Shown one piece after another: positions 1 to 10,111 of a DNA stretch of 64,000 bases; the stretch's first letter is position 1; each line of letters starts with the position of its first letter. Source of the stretch: an uncultured Oscillospiraceae bacterium (lineage in GTDB: Bacteria; Bacillota; Clostridia; Oscillospirales; Ruminococcaceae); assembly GCA_949743955.1 (NCBI GenBank), contig CATJVQ010000023.1:45699-109698 (forward strand). The letters are read 5' to 3'. The notes beneath the pieces are model-generated. The model saw nothing but the letters and a program-made list of their open reading frames with translations, made no database searches and was not told the DNA's origin. The translations under genes and the position numbers were made by a program.

Positions 1-2348
1 GCGACCCCTTCGAATCCCGCAACGATTAGGGAGGTCCCCTTCACCTCGCGCGCACCGGAGAAGAGATCCTTGATTTCGCTCGCCGCGATTTTCCCCTCAA
101 GCTCCGTGATGCGCGCCGCGCGGTCCTTCATCTCATTCATCAGCGCGCGCACCTTCTGCGGCAGCTCGGCGGGAGAAGTCTTGAGCAGCGCGCCGCACTC
201 GCCGAGAATCGCCTCGCGCTCGCACAGCAGCTCATAGACGCCGTGTCCCGTCGTGGCTTCGATTCTCCGCACTCCTGCCGCGACCGACGATTCGCTGATG
301 ATCTTAAACAGCCCGATAACCGCTGTATTATTCACGTGCGTGCCGCCGCACAGCTCGACGGACTTCCCACCCATGCTGCACACGCGCACAATATCGGAAT
401 ACTTCTCTCCGAACAGGGCCATAGCCCCGGTCTTCTTCGCCTCCTCGAGCGACATCTCAGTCACATCCACCGGCAGGGACGCAAAAATCATCCCGTTGAC
501 GATTTTCTCCACCTCTTCGATCTGTTCCTTTGTCATGGCCTCGAAGTGGGAGAAATCGAAGCGGCAGCGGGTATCATTAACCATCGAACCGGCCTGATGG
601 ACATGATCGCCCAGCACGCGGCGCAGCGCATACTGCAAAAGGTGGCAGGCGGAGTGGTTCTTGCGGATGGCCGCGCGGCGCTCCTCGTCGATATGCGCGG
701 TGACAGTGTCCTCCGTGGCGAGGCTCCCGCTCTTCATGCGGCCGATGTGCAGGAAATATCCCGTGGCCGACTTGCGGCAGTCGATGACCTCGAAGACATT
801 CTCCCCGAAGGAGACAGTGCCCGTATCGCCGACCTGACCGCCACTCTCGGCGTAGAACGGCGTCTTTTCCAAGACGAGCACGCCCTCCTCGCCCTCGTGG
901 ATGCGCTCCGTGCGTTCCCCGGCGGCGGACAGCGCCATAATGCGTGTCTCGTTCTGCGTGTCGGTATAGCCTGTGAAGGTCTGCCCGAAGCAGAGGTCGG
1001 AGAATGCGTCGCTGCTCCAGGAGGAGCCGGCGGTGCTCTCGCGGGCCTTGCGGGCACGCTCGCGCTGCTCCTGCATCAGGCGCTCGAACTGCTCCTCGTC
1101 GATCTGAAGGCCCCGCTCGACAGTGATTTCCCGTGTCAGATCCAGCGGGAAGCCGAAGGTATCATAGAGTTTAAACACGAAGTCCCCGGGCAGAACGCCC
1201 TTGACCATCTGGCTTTCCACATGGTCGATCATGTGGAAGAGGAGATCCATCCCCTGATCGAGCGTGCGCGTGAAGCGTTCTTCCTCCGCGAGGATGACCT
1301 TCTCAATGTAGTCGGCATGCTTCAGAAGCTCCGGATAGGCCGGCTCGTTCTCCTTCATCACGGTGGCGGCCACCTTGTGTAAGAACGGACCGTCGATACC
1401 GAGGAGCTTCCCGTGGCGCGCGGCTCGGCGCAGGAGGCGGCGCAGAACGTAGCCTCTTCCCTCGTTTTCCGGGAGGATGCCGTCTCCCACCATGAAGGTG
1501 GTGCTGCGGATATGGTCTGTGATGACGCGCAGGGAGACATCGCTCTTCGGGTCCGTCCCGTACTCGACACCGGCGATCTCCGAGATGTGCTTCATAATAT
1601 TGCGCACGGTATCGACTTCAAAGAGATTGTCTACCCCCTGCATCACGCAGGCGAGGCGCTCGAGGCCCATGCCCGTGTCGATGTTCGGGTGCTCCATGGG
1701 GGAATAGGTTCCGGCGCCGTCCGAATCAAACTGGCTGAAGACGATGTTCCAGATCTCCACATACCGGTCGCAGTCACATCCGACAGCGCACTCCGGCCGG
1801 CCGCAGCCCTTCTCCGGCCCGCGGTCAAAGTAGATTTCCGAGCACGGGCCGCACGGGCCGCTCCCATGCTCCCAGAAGTTATCCTCCTTGCCCAAGCGTG
1901 TCATGTGCGAAGGATCCACGCCTATCTCCTTTGTCCAGATATCGTAGGCCTCATTATCCTCAAGATAGACAGAGATGTACAGCTTCTCGCGGGGGATCTT
2001 CATCACCTCGGTGAAAAATTCCCATGCCCAGGCGATGGCCTCATGCTTAAAATAGTCGCCGAAGGAGAAGTTGCCGAGCATCTCAAAATAGGTCCCGTGG
2101 CGCGAGGTCTTTCCCACGCGCTCGATGTCCGGCGTGCGGATGCACTTCTGGCAGGTTGTCACGCGCTTGTTGGGCGGTGTCTCCAGCCCGAGGAAGAACT
2201 TCTTCATCGGGGCCATGCCGGAGTTAATGAGTAAGAGGCTGTTATCCCCCTGCGGTACAAGCGGAAAGCTGGGCAGGCGTGTGTGCTGCTTGCTTTCAAA
2301 GAAGGAAAGAAACTGCTCTCTCAGGTCGTTGACCGACATCCATTCCAT
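1..2348 (-). CDS. alaS: Alanyl-tRNA synthetase, C-terminus truncated by window edge
   Basis: Reverse-strand translation from 2348: MEWMSVNDLREQFLSFFESKQHTRLPSFPLVPQGDNSLLLINSGMAPMKKFFLG...; class II AlaRS motifs. Not in the supplied ORF track because it runs off the edge. Confidence 0.96.
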   Translation of the reverse strand, partial: MEWMSVNDLREQFLSFFESKQHTRLPSFPLVPQGDNSLLLINSGMAPMKKFFLGLETPPNKRVTTCQKCIRTPDIERVGKTSRHGTYFEMLGNFSFGDYFKHEAIAWAWEFFTEVMKIPREKLYISVYLEDNEAYDIWTKEIGVDPSHMTRLGKEDNFWEHGSGPCGPCSEIYFDRGPEKGCGRPECAVGCDCDRYVEIWNIVFSQFDSDGAGTYSPMEHPNIDTGMGLERLACVMQGVDNLFEVDTVRNIMKHISEIAGVEYGTDPKSDVSLRVITDHIRSTTFMVGDGILPENEGRGYVLRRLLRRAARHGKLLGIDGPFLHKVAATVMKENEPAYPELLKHADYIEKVILAEEERFTRTLDQGMDLLFHMIDHVESQMVKGVLPGDFVFKLYDTFGFPLDLTREITVERGLQIDEEQFERLMQEQRERARKARESTAGSSWSSDAFSDLCFGQTFTGYTDTQNETRIMALSAAGERTERIHEGEEGVLVLEKTPFYAESGGQVGDTGTVSFGENVFEVIDCRKSATGYFLHIGRMKSGSLATEDTVTAHIDEERRAAIRKNHSACHLLQYALRRVLGDHVHQAGSMVNDTRCRFDFSHFEAMTKEQIEEVEKIVNGMIFASLPVDVTEMSLEEAKKTGAMALFGEKYSDIVRVCSMGGKSVELCGGTHVNNTAVIGLFKIISESSVAAGVRRIEATTGHGVYELLCEREAILGECGALLKTSPAELPQKVRALMNEMKDRAARITELEGKIAASEIKDLFSGAREVKGTSLIVAGFEGV

Positions 2349-2419
2349 ACTGTCCAATCATCCTTTCCGGGAACGGATCCCTTGCGCGGATCTCTGTTCC
2401 CCTGCGGTTCTGCTGAAAA

Positions 2420-2680
2420 TAAAAAAGCACCCCCGCCCCATCTCTCAGGGACGACAGCGCCACTCAGGACACCACCGCGGTACCACCCGGCTTGCGGCGC
2501 ACCGGCGCCGCCACTTTTCGCCCTTAACGCGGGGGACGCCGCGGCTCGTCACCGCGGTACTCCGGGACGGCCTGCAAAGCATTCCCGCCGGAACGCTTCC
2601 ACCCTTTGGCGCTCCTCTCTGGTCTGCGGCCTGCTTTGCTTCTTCCCATCGGCGTATTTCTGCTCATTTGTTTTTTATTT
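2420..2680 (-). promoter_or_regulatory. T-box leader upstream of alaS
   Basis: Reverse strand has the T-box core GGGTGGTACCGCGG, an AGAGAGG motif upstream, and a GC hairpin followed by a T run just before alaS. Specifier codon not resolved by eye. Confidence 0.88.
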
Positions 2681-2701
2681 TATCCTTTTCGGCCCGGATT
2701 G

Positions 2702-3370
2702 TCAACCGTCAAATTCCTTTTTCTCTTCCTTCTTTTCCCGCCAGCGCTCCGCCGTGCTTTCGATCCACTCCATGAGCGCGAAGCGCGGCTCTAAAACCGG
2801 GTCCTGCGCGGCGACAGTATCCTCCAGCGCCGTGACGTTGCCCTCCGGCACCGTCCCCGGATCCTCCCCGGGCGCCGCATCCGCCGCCGCGTACACGCAG
2901 ACCGGCGGATAGAGGACACACCACCAGTTGTGCCCCTGCGCCTCCCCGATGGTGATGCGTACAGCATCGTAGCAGCCTGCGGGAAGGGTCCACCGGCCGT
3001 AGGTGCGGGTATCAAAATACATGTTGACGATGCCCGCATGTACCTCATCATTTCGTCCCGCGCGACGGACGACCTCCCGGGCGGTCTCCTCTATCGGCCC
3101 TAGCAGCTTCTGAAGCTGCTGCTCCGCCGCCTCCCGGCTTCCCGCTAACGAAAGCTCCTGTGCATACCGGGAGAGGATCTCGTCCCGGATCTCGAGCTTA
3201 ATCTGCTGGTCGCGCGCTTCATCCGACGCGGCGAGAATATGCAGGCGCAGCACATCCCCCCGCAGATCCTCGCAGTCGCTGCCGAACGCCGCCCCCGCTG
3301 AAATCAGCAGCGCCATGAGCAGCCCCATGATGAGCGCCGCCTCTGTGTTTCTGAGCCTCTTCCTGTTCAT
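2702..3370 (-). CDS. spoIIR: Stage II sporulation protein R
   Basis: Signal peptide plus LRLHILAASDEARDQQIKLEIRDEIL and GxWTLPAGxYxAVRIxIGEAQGHNWWCVLYPPVC typical of SpoIIR. Confidence 0.93.
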   Translation of the reverse strand: MNRKRLRNTEAALIMGLLMALLISAGAAFGSDCEDLRGDVLRLHILAASDEARDQQIKLEIRDEILSRYAQELSLAGSREAAEQQLQKLLGPIEETAREVVRRAGRNDEVHAGIVNMYFDTRTYGRWTLPAGCYDAVRITIGEAQGHNWWCVLYPPVCVYAAADAAPGEDPGTVPEGNVTALEDTVAAQDPVLEPRFALMEWIESTAERWREKKEEKKEFDG

Positions 3371-3511
3371 CTATGTAACCCCTTTCGCTCTGGTTTCCTC
3401 TCCCTCATTCTGGGATATTTTTTCCGAGTTTATACAGGATATGAACAGGTGCGGCGCATGGACAAGCGCCGCCTCTTCGGCTATAATGGAAGGGAAGGAC
3501 CACAGGGAGGG

Positions 3512-4207
3512 ATGACGGTGCGGATACTGATGATTGAGGACAGCGAGGAGCTGTGCGACGCGGTGCGCTTCCAGCTCGAGCGGGAGGGCTACACGGTGGA
3601 TGTCTGCCACGATGGGGATGACGGACTGCGCTGGATCCGAGAGCGGGCGCACGATCTCATCCTGCTCGACCGGCTGCTGCCGCGTCTTGGCGGACTGGAG
3701 GTGCTACGCACGGCGCGGGAGGAGGGCATCGCGACGCCGGTGCTTATCATGACAGCGCTCGACGGCGTGCGCGATCGGGTGGACGGGCTCGACGCGGGCG
3801 CGGACGACTACCTTGTCAAGCCCTTCGCCACCGAGGAGCTGCTCGCGCGCATCCGGGCCATGGGGCGGCGTCCGCGCGGGTGGGAAGGGAGCTCTCTCCA
3901 GCGCTCCGGCGACCTCTCCTTCGACGCAGTGGAAAAGACTCTCCACGGTCCCGCCGGGGCCTGTTCGCTTTCGAAGCGGGAGAGCGGCCTGTTTGAGGTT
4001 TTCTTCCGCAATCCCGGCCAGGTTCTGCCGCGCAGCGTTCTGCTCGCGCACGTCTGGGGGCCGGACGCCGGGGTCGAGGACGGCAATCTGGATAATTACG
4101 TCCACTTCCTGCGCCGCCGCCTGCGCGCGGTGGGGAGCCGGAGAGAGATTAAAACTGTACGCGGCGTCGGCTACCGCATGGACGCGCCGGACGCCTCCGG
4201 CTCATGA
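3512..4207 (+). CDS. Response regulator, OmpR/PhoB family
   Basis: Receiver domain (RILMIEDSEEL, DLILLDRLLP, DDYLVKPF) and winged-helix C-terminus; ATG at 3512 after GGAGGG. Confidence 0.93.
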   Translation: MTVRILMIEDSEELCDAVRFQLEREGYTVDVCHDGDDGLRWIRERAHDLILLDRLLPRLGGLEVLRTAREEGIATPVLIMTALDGVRDRVDGLDAGADDYLVKPFATEELLARIRAMGRRPRGWEGSSLQRSGDLSFDAVEKTLHGPAGACSLSKRESGLFEVFFRNPGQVLPRSVLLAHVWGPDAGVEDGNLDNYVHFLRRRLRAVGSRREIKTVRGVGYRMDAPDASGS

Positions 4208-5559
4208 GGCCGCTGCAGCGCCTGCGGCTGCGGCTGACGCTGGTGTGCACCGCCATGACCGCTATCATCCTCGCCTGTGTCACATGGGGGGCCTATCATG
4301 TCGCGCGCGATTTGCAGGAGCAGAGCGGGCACAGCGCTTTCCAGAGCGATTACAGCTTCATTGTCCACCACGTCAGCACCCAGACAGTGCTCGATCAGGC
4401 GTGGATTGCGCAGACCGAAAACGCCAACCATTTGATAGTTTACATCGAAAACAATGGTGAGGCGCTGCTCTTTCCCGGTTCCTGGGAGACGCCCACCAGC
4501 CGCGAGGTCCTTGTGGGTGCCGCACGCGAATATGCGCTGGAGCTCGGGCTGCGCATCGACACGCCTCCCTCCTCCGCGGCGAATGACGAATGCATCTTCT
4601 TTTTCCTTTACGGCAGCCACGGCGAACGTTACCGGGCCGCGGTGGCGAGCATCCCTCTCTCGCGGGGCGCGCTGCGCGGCTGGACCGGCCCCATGCGCGG
4701 CTGGATGGGGATCATTCTGCTCAAGGACATGCGCGAGGAGGACGCTGTCCTTTTCAAGCTCGCTGCCGTCTTCATCCTGCTGACGCTGGCGGGAACGCTT
4801 TTGCTGGCGGTATTCAGCTTCTGGTTCGCCGGGCGTGCTATCCGCCCCATTGAGGAGAGCCAGCGCCGGCAGACACAGTTTGTCGCCGCGGCCAGTCATG
4901 AGCTGCGCTCACCCCTGGCTGTCATTGAGGCGAGCGCCTCTGCCGCCGCGGACGGGGGCGTCCAATCCGGGCGCTTCCTCGCCGCCATTGGGCGGGAGTG
5001 CCGGCGCATGTCCCGCCTAGTGGACGACCTCCTCCTGCTCGCGCGCGCCGATGCCGGATCCTGGACTCTCCGCTGTGAGGAGGTGGATGTGGAGACGCTT
5101 GTCCTCTCGCAGAGCGAAGTGTTCGAGGGGGTGGCGGCGGAGAAGAAAATTTCCGTCACGGCTGGATTCGACGGGGATGAAGCACTCCCGCCCGTATACG
5201 GGGATCCCCAGCGCCTCGGGCAGGTGCTCGCCATCCTGCTCGACAACGCTGTCAGCTACACGCCCGCGGGCGGCAGAATCCACGTCCATGCGGGCGGGGA
5301 GGGTGGGAGCGTCCGGCTCTCGGTAGCCGATACGGGGCCGGGCATCGGCGAAGGGGACATGCGGCACATTTTCGAGCGCTTCTACCGGGCGGACAGCGCC
5401 CGCAGCGCCAAGGATCACTATGGGCTGGGGCTGAGCATCGCGCAGGAGATCGTCTCCCTGCACGGGGGGGAAATTGCCGTAAAAAACAATCCCGGCGGGG
5501 CTGGCTGCACGTTTACCGTGGAGCTGCCCGCCGGGACGGCAAGATTGTCCGGCAGATGA
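4204..5559 (+). CDS. Sensor histidine kinase
   Basis: Two TM segments, H-box AASHELRSPLAVI, N-box DNAVSYTPAGG, DTGPGIG; overlaps the RR stop. Confidence 0.93.
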   Translation: MRPLQRLRLRLTLVCTAMTAIILACVTWGAYHVARDLQEQSGHSAFQSDYSFIVHHVSTQTVLDQAWIAQTENANHLIVYIENNGEALLFPGSWETPTSREVLVGAAREYALELGLRIDTPPSSAANDECIFFFLYGSHGERYRAAVASIPLSRGALRGWTGPMRGWMGIILLKDMREEDAVLFKLAAVFILLTLAGTLLLAVFSFWFAGRAIRPIEESQRRQTQFVAAASHELRSPLAVIEASASAAADGGVQSGRFLAAIGRECRRMSRLVDDLLLLARADAGSWTLRCEEVDVETLVLSQSEVFEGVAAEKKISVTAGFDGDEALPPVYGDPQRLGQVLAILLDNAVSYTPAGGRIHVHAGGEGGSVRLSVADTGPGIGEGDMRHIFERFYRADSARSAKDHYGLGLSIAQEIVSLHGGEIAVKNNPGGAGCTFTVELPAGTARLSGR

Positions 5560-5567
5560 GGGCGCGG

Positions 5568-6959
5568 TCACTCCCCGTGGGGGGAGGACTGTGCCGGATC
5601 CTTTTTCTCAAATTCACGCCGCACCGTGACCACGGCGATCGGCGCGAACACGACCAGCGTGATATATTCCGCGATCGGGAAGGCCCACCAAACGGCGTCC
5701 AGCCCGCCGAGGCGCCCGAGCAGCCAGGCCGCCGGCAGCAGCACAATGAGCTGCCGCAGCAGGGACATGAGCATGGATTTGAAGCCGTGGCCGATGGACT
5801 GGTACATCGTGGAGATGATGATGCCGAACGCCGCGCCCACAAACGCGAGGCTGATGATCCGCAGCGCGAGCTGGCCGATGCGCAGCATGTCCTCTCCCGC
5901 GTTAAAGAGGGAGAGGAGCCAGCCGGGAGCAACCTGGAAGAGCGCGGTGCCCGCCATCATGATGACAAAGGCAACCCCCAGCGAGAGGCGGAATGTCTGC
6001 AAAAAACGCTTGCGGTTATTGGCGCCGAAGTTGTAGCCGAGGATGGGCATGGCCCCCTGCGTGAGACCGAAAACGGGCATGAAGACAAAGGACTGGACCT
6101 TAAAGTAGATGCCCATGACGGCCACGGCCGTGGAGGAAAAGGCCATGAGGACCATATTCATAGCTGTATTGGTCACAGAGCTGATGGCGTTCATAATCAT
6201 CGTGGGGATGCCGACGCGCAGAATTTCACGTATAGCGTTCGCGTCGGGCTTAAAGCCTTTAAAATTGATACTCACGTCGTGATCCTTGAAGAGGAGGATC
6301 AATATCACGAAGATCATCGAAGCAATCTGCCCGATGACGGTGGCAATCGCTGCGCCCGCCACCCCCATGGCCGGGCAGCCGAAAAGGCCGAAAATCATAA
6401 TCGGGTCAAGAATGATGTTGGTAATCGCGCCGATAAGCTGGGCGAGCATGGGGATAATCATATTTCCCGTGGCCTGAAGCACTTTTTCTCCCATACTGGC
6501 AAAGTGCATGCCGAAGGAAAATGTCATCACGATGCCCAGGTACTGCGCCCCCATCTCGATAAGGGCGGCGTCCTCGGAAAAGAGCGCGATGAACGGCCGG
6601 GCAAACAGAAGGCCGAGAACCAGAAAGAGCACGGTGTCGATCAACGCCAGGAAAAAGCCGTTGTTCGCGGCAATGGAGGCCTCCTTCTGCCTCCCTTCCC
6701 CCAGGCGGCGGGCAATGAGCGAATTTGTCCCGACCGACGCACCCAGCGCAAAGGCCAGGATCAGCATCTGAAGCGGAAATGCCAGCGATACGGCGGTTAG
6801 TGCATCCTCCCCGATCCGCGCGACAAAGATGCTGTCTACAATATTATACATGGCCTGAACCAGCATCGAGCACATGGCCGGCAATGCCATCGAGGCCAAC
6901 AGTCTTCCCACGGGCATAACACCCATTTTTTCCGATCCGTTTTTCCCTTTTTCCTGCAT
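5568..6959 (-). CDS. MATE family efflux transporter
   Basis: 12-TM MATE pattern: MALPAMCSMLVQAMYNIVDSIFVARIGEDALTAVSLAFP, GYNFGANNRKR. Confidence 0.93.
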   Translation of the reverse strand: MQEKGKNGSEKMGVMPVGRLLASMALPAMCSMLVQAMYNIVDSIFVARIGEDALTAVSLAFPLQMLILAFALGASVGTNSLIARRLGEGRQKEASIAANNGFFLALIDTVLFLVLGLLFARPFIALFSEDAALIEMGAQYLGIVMTFSFGMHFASMGEKVLQATGNMIIPMLAQLIGAITNIILDPIMIFGLFGCPAMGVAGAAIATVIGQIASMIFVILILLFKDHDVSINFKGFKPDANAIREILRVGIPTMIMNAISSVTNTAMNMVLMAFSSTAVAVMGIYFKVQSFVFMPVFGLTQGAMPILGYNFGANNRKRFLQTFRLSLGVAFVIMMAGTALFQVAPGWLLSLFNAGEDMLRIGQLALRIISLAFVGAAFGIIISTMYQSIGHGFKSMLMSLLRQLIVLLPAAWLLGRLGGLDAVWWAFPIAEYITLVVFAPIAVVTVRREFEKKDPAQSSPHGE

Positions 6960-7137
6960 GATCAGACTCCTTCCCCAAAATAATCCGTTCTTTTTATTAT
7001 ATCATACCTTCATTTTGGCCTCTATTCCCGTGGCGGTAGAAGATCCTCCCTCTGTTTTTCCCTTTTTTGTGAAAAGCGTCCGGCTCATATCGCTCTGCCT
7101 GCGGTGCATAAACATAGCGTAAAAGGGGGAGGTATCC

Positions 7138-7668
7138 ATGTCTGTACTGTCCGTTGTTTCTGATCTCACGATCCCGTTCCTGCTCGCTGTCATTCTGCTG
7201 CACGGTTTGTGGAAGGGTGTCCCCGTCTTCGATGCCTTCTGCGAGGGGGCCAAGGAGGGGCTGGGCGTTTCCTTTCGCATTCTGCCCTCCCTTGTCGGGC
7301 TGATGACTGCCATCGGCATGTTCTCCGCCTCCGGCGCGCTCGACGTGCTCACCAGCGCTCTCGATCCCCTCACGAGCGCTCTGCGCCTGCCCCGGGAGGT
7401 GGTGCCGCTGGCCCTGCTGCGCCCTGTCTCCGGCAGCGGCAGCATGGCGCTCTTTCAGAAGCTGCTCGCCGATCTGGGCCCCGACAGCCTCGGCGGACGC
7501 ATCGCCAGTGTCATGATGGGGAGTGCTGAAACAACCTTCTACACGATTGCTATTTACTTTGGAGTTACGTCAGTACGGGACACGCGCCATACCGTCCTCG
7601 CAGGGCTGGTAGCAGATATTGTGGGTTTTGCCGCGAGCGCGGCCGCTGTCCGGATGCTGTTCGCATAA
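7138..7668 (+). CDS. spmB: Spore maturation protein B (nucleoside-recognition domain)
   Basis: Translation resembles SpmB: PVFDAFCEGAKEGLGVSFRILPSLVGLMTAIGMF..., GSAETTFYTIAIYFG. Confidence 0.88.
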   Translation: MSVLSVVSDLTIPFLLAVILLHGLWKGVPVFDAFCEGAKEGLGVSFRILPSLVGLMTAIGMFSASGALDVLTSALDPLTSALRLPREVVPLALLRPVSGSGSMALFQKLLADLGPDSLGGRIASVMMGSAETTFYTIAIYFGVTSVRDTRHTVLAGLVADIVGFAASAAAVRMLFA

Positions 7669-7740
7669 GTGGTTGTAAACAGCGGACAAATATGATATGA
7701 TAGCATATAAGTATGATTGACTGGGAAGAAGGGGAGTTTC

Positions 7741-8811
7741 ATGGAAAAAATCCGGCTTGGCGTCCTTTTCGGGGGCGTTTCAAGCGAATACGAGGTTTCG
7801 CTGCTGTCGGCATCGTCGATTCTGCGGCATCTGGATAGAGAAAAATACGATGTGGTGCGCATCGGCATCACGAAAGACGGGCGCTGGCTGCTCTTTGAGG
7901 GGGATGACACTCTGTTAAAGACCGGCGCGTGGGCGGACAGCTGCTCCGCCGCCGTGCTCTCTCCCGACCGGGGAACGCACGGCCTCCTCGTTCTGCGGGA
8001 CGGAAAGACCGAGTGCCTGCGCCTGGATGCGGTGTTCCCCATCCTGCACGGGAAAAATGGTGAGGACGGCACCGTCCAGGGGCTGTGCGCGCTCGCGGAC
8101 ATCCCCTGCGTGGGATCGGATACGGCCGGGAGCGCTGTCTGCATGGATAAGGAGCTGACACACTGTGTCCTGGAGCATAACGGCGTCCGCATGGCAAAGT
8201 GGGTCCGTGCGCTGAAGGGGGAACCTCTCGATACCGTCTGGAGGCGCATTGAGGAAGCCGGGATCTCCCTGCCGCTGTTTATCAAGCCCGCGCGCAGCGG
8301 TAGCTCCGTGGGCGTGAGCAAGGCGCGCACACGGGAGGAACTCCCCGCCGCGCTGGAGACAGCGTTCCGGGAGGACGAAAAGGTCCTCATCGAGGAGACC
8401 CTTTCCGGCGCCGAGGTCGAGTGCGCCGTGATGGGGAACGGCGATCCCTTTGCCGCCGGGGCGGTCGGTGAAATCGAGCCGCTGCGCGAACTGTATGACT
8501 ACGAGGGAAAGTACTGCGACGATACGACCGCCCTGCATATTCCCGCGCGCATTCCGGAGGCGGCGGCCCGGCAGATGCGGGAAACCGCTGTGCGCGCTTA
8601 TCGGGCCGCCGGATGCCGGGGGCTCTCGAGGGTGGACTTTTTCGTGCTGCACGGGACCCATGAGGTTGTGCTCAATGAGATCAACACCCTGCCGGGGTTT
8701 ACGGACATCAGCATGTACCCCAAGCTCTTTTGTCACGACGGACTCTCCTATGGAGAGCTTCTGGACCGGCTCATCGGCTTCGCGCTGGAATCGGAGGGCG
8801 CGTCATTCTGA
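7741..8811 (+). CDS. ddl: D-alanine--D-alanine ligase
   Basis: ATP-grasp: FGGVSSEYEVSLLSA, FIKPARSGSSVGVSK, NEINTLPGFTDISMYPKL. Confidence 0.95.
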   Translation: MEKIRLGVLFGGVSSEYEVSLLSASSILRHLDREKYDVVRIGITKDGRWLLFEGDDTLLKTGAWADSCSAAVLSPDRGTHGLLVLRDGKTECLRLDAVFPILHGKNGEDGTVQGLCALADIPCVGSDTAGSAVCMDKELTHCVLEHNGVRMAKWVRALKGEPLDTVWRRIEEAGISLPLFIKPARSGSSVGVSKARTREELPAALETAFREDEKVLIEETLSGAEVECAVMGNGDPFAAGAVGEIEPLRELYDYEGKYCDDTTALHIPARIPEAAARQMRETAVRAYRAAGCRGLSRVDFFVLHGTHEVVLNEINTLPGFTDISMYPKLFCHDGLSYGELLDRLIGFALESEGASF

Positions 8812-8832
8812 TAAAAAGGGGAGGCGGCAGGT

Positions 8833-9666
8833 TTGGATAACCGGCCCATCGGTGTGTTCGACTCGGGTGTTGGAGGGCTGACAGCGCTGCGCGAAATCAA
8901 GGCGCTGCTCCCGCATGAGGACATTGTCTATTTCGGCGACACCGGCCGCCTGCCCTATGGCAGCAAAAGCCGCGATACCATCATCCGCTTTGCACAGCAG
9001 ATCATCCGCTTTCTGCTCTCGAAGGATGTCAAGATCCTTGTTGCCGCCTGCGGTACCATCAGCTCCACACTGCCCGCCGCTGTCAGCGAAAATCTCCCCG
9101 TGCCCTATTTCGGCGTGGTCGAGCCTGCTGCGCAGGCGGCGTGCGCCCTGTCGCAGAATGAGCGCATCGGCGTTATCGCCACGAAGACCTCTATCCGCAA
9201 CAACGCCTATGGCAGGGCCATTCATACCATCCGCCCCAAAGCGCGCGTGTTCGGCTGTGCCTGCCCGCTGCTGGTGCCCCTCGTTGAGGATAACCATATC
9301 GCCGGGGACGATCCCATCGCGCGGATGATAGTTTCCTACTACCTGGAAAACCTGCGTCCGCACGATATAGACACCCTTATCCTAGGCTGTACGCATTACC
9401 CCATGCTCTACGACATCATCAACGAGACGCTCGACTATTCGGTCACGCTTGTGGATCCGGGGCGGGAGACAGCGCGCTGTGTGCAGACATTCCTCACCAT
9501 GCACGGTATGCTCTCCGCGCGCGAAGAGCGCGGGAAATGCAGCTATTACATGACCGACAGTGCGGAAGATTTCTGCTCGGTGGCGTCTATCTTCCTTTCC
9601 GACGATATTCGAAAGGACGCCCGGCAGATTGATATTACGGAATCCGAAGGGAAGGAACCATCTTGA
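8833..9666 (+). CDS. murI: Glutamate racemase
   Basis: GVFDSGVGGLTALREI, YFGDTGRLPYGSKS, LGCTHYPML; TTG start. Confidence 0.94.
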   Translation: MDNRPIGVFDSGVGGLTALREIKALLPHEDIVYFGDTGRLPYGSKSRDTIIRFAQQIIRFLLSKDVKILVAACGTISSTLPAAVSENLPVPYFGVVEPAAQAACALSQNERIGVIATKTSIRNNAYGRAIHTIRPKARVFGCACPLLVPLVEDNHIAGDDPIARMIVSYYLENLRPHDIDTLILGCTHYPMLYDIINETLDYSVTLVDPGRETARCVQTFLTMHGMLSAREERGKCSYYMTDSAEDFCSVASIFLSDDIRKDARQIDITESEGKEPS

Positions 9667-10085
9667 AAAAGGACGTATTCATCTCCATCAAGGGCATTCA
9701 GCGCGTGGAGGGCGACGAAGAAGTCATCGAGCTGATGACGGTGGGGAATCTGTATAAAAAGCGGGACAGCTACTATCTGACCTACGATGAGACGGAGGCC
9801 ACCGGCTTTTCCGGATCCCGCACAACCCTCAAGCTCGACCGAGAGGGCCGCGTGACGCTCCAGCGCTCCAATCCGCACCAGTCCCACATGATCGTCGAGG
9901 CCGGGCGGCGGCATCAGTGCCACTACGATACCGCGTTCGGGGACATGTTCATCGGCGTGCTCGGCGTGGACGTCAGCTCCACCCTCACCGAGGAGGGCGG
10001 GGAACTCGAGTTCCGCTATTCGCTCGACATCAACACTGAGCTCGCCAGTGAAAACGAAGTGCATATCAATGTCCGGGAAATGTAA
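9663..10085 (+). CDS. DUF1934 domain protein
   Basis: Small beta-barrel-like protein in the usual murI/argS neighbourhood; overlaps murI stop. Confidence 0.8.
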   Translation: MKKDVFISIKGIQRVEGDEEVIELMTVGNLYKKRDSYYLTYDETEATGFSGSRTTLKLDREGRVTLQRSNPHQSHMIVEAGRRHQCHYDTAFGDMFIGVLGVDVSSTLTEEGGELEFRYSLDINTELASENEVHINVREM

Positions 10086-10111
10086 ATGTAAGAAAGTGAG
10101 GCCGTGTTTTC

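Noticed and set aside
243-2234. Plus-strand ORFs of 379 and 273 aa
   Set aside because: Antisense shadows of alaS, which is clearly coding on the minus strand.
5556-6800. 414-aa plus-strand ORF
   Set aside because: Exactly antisense to the MATE gene; His/Asp/Glu/Gly-rich translation typical of the opposite strand of a GC-rich gene.
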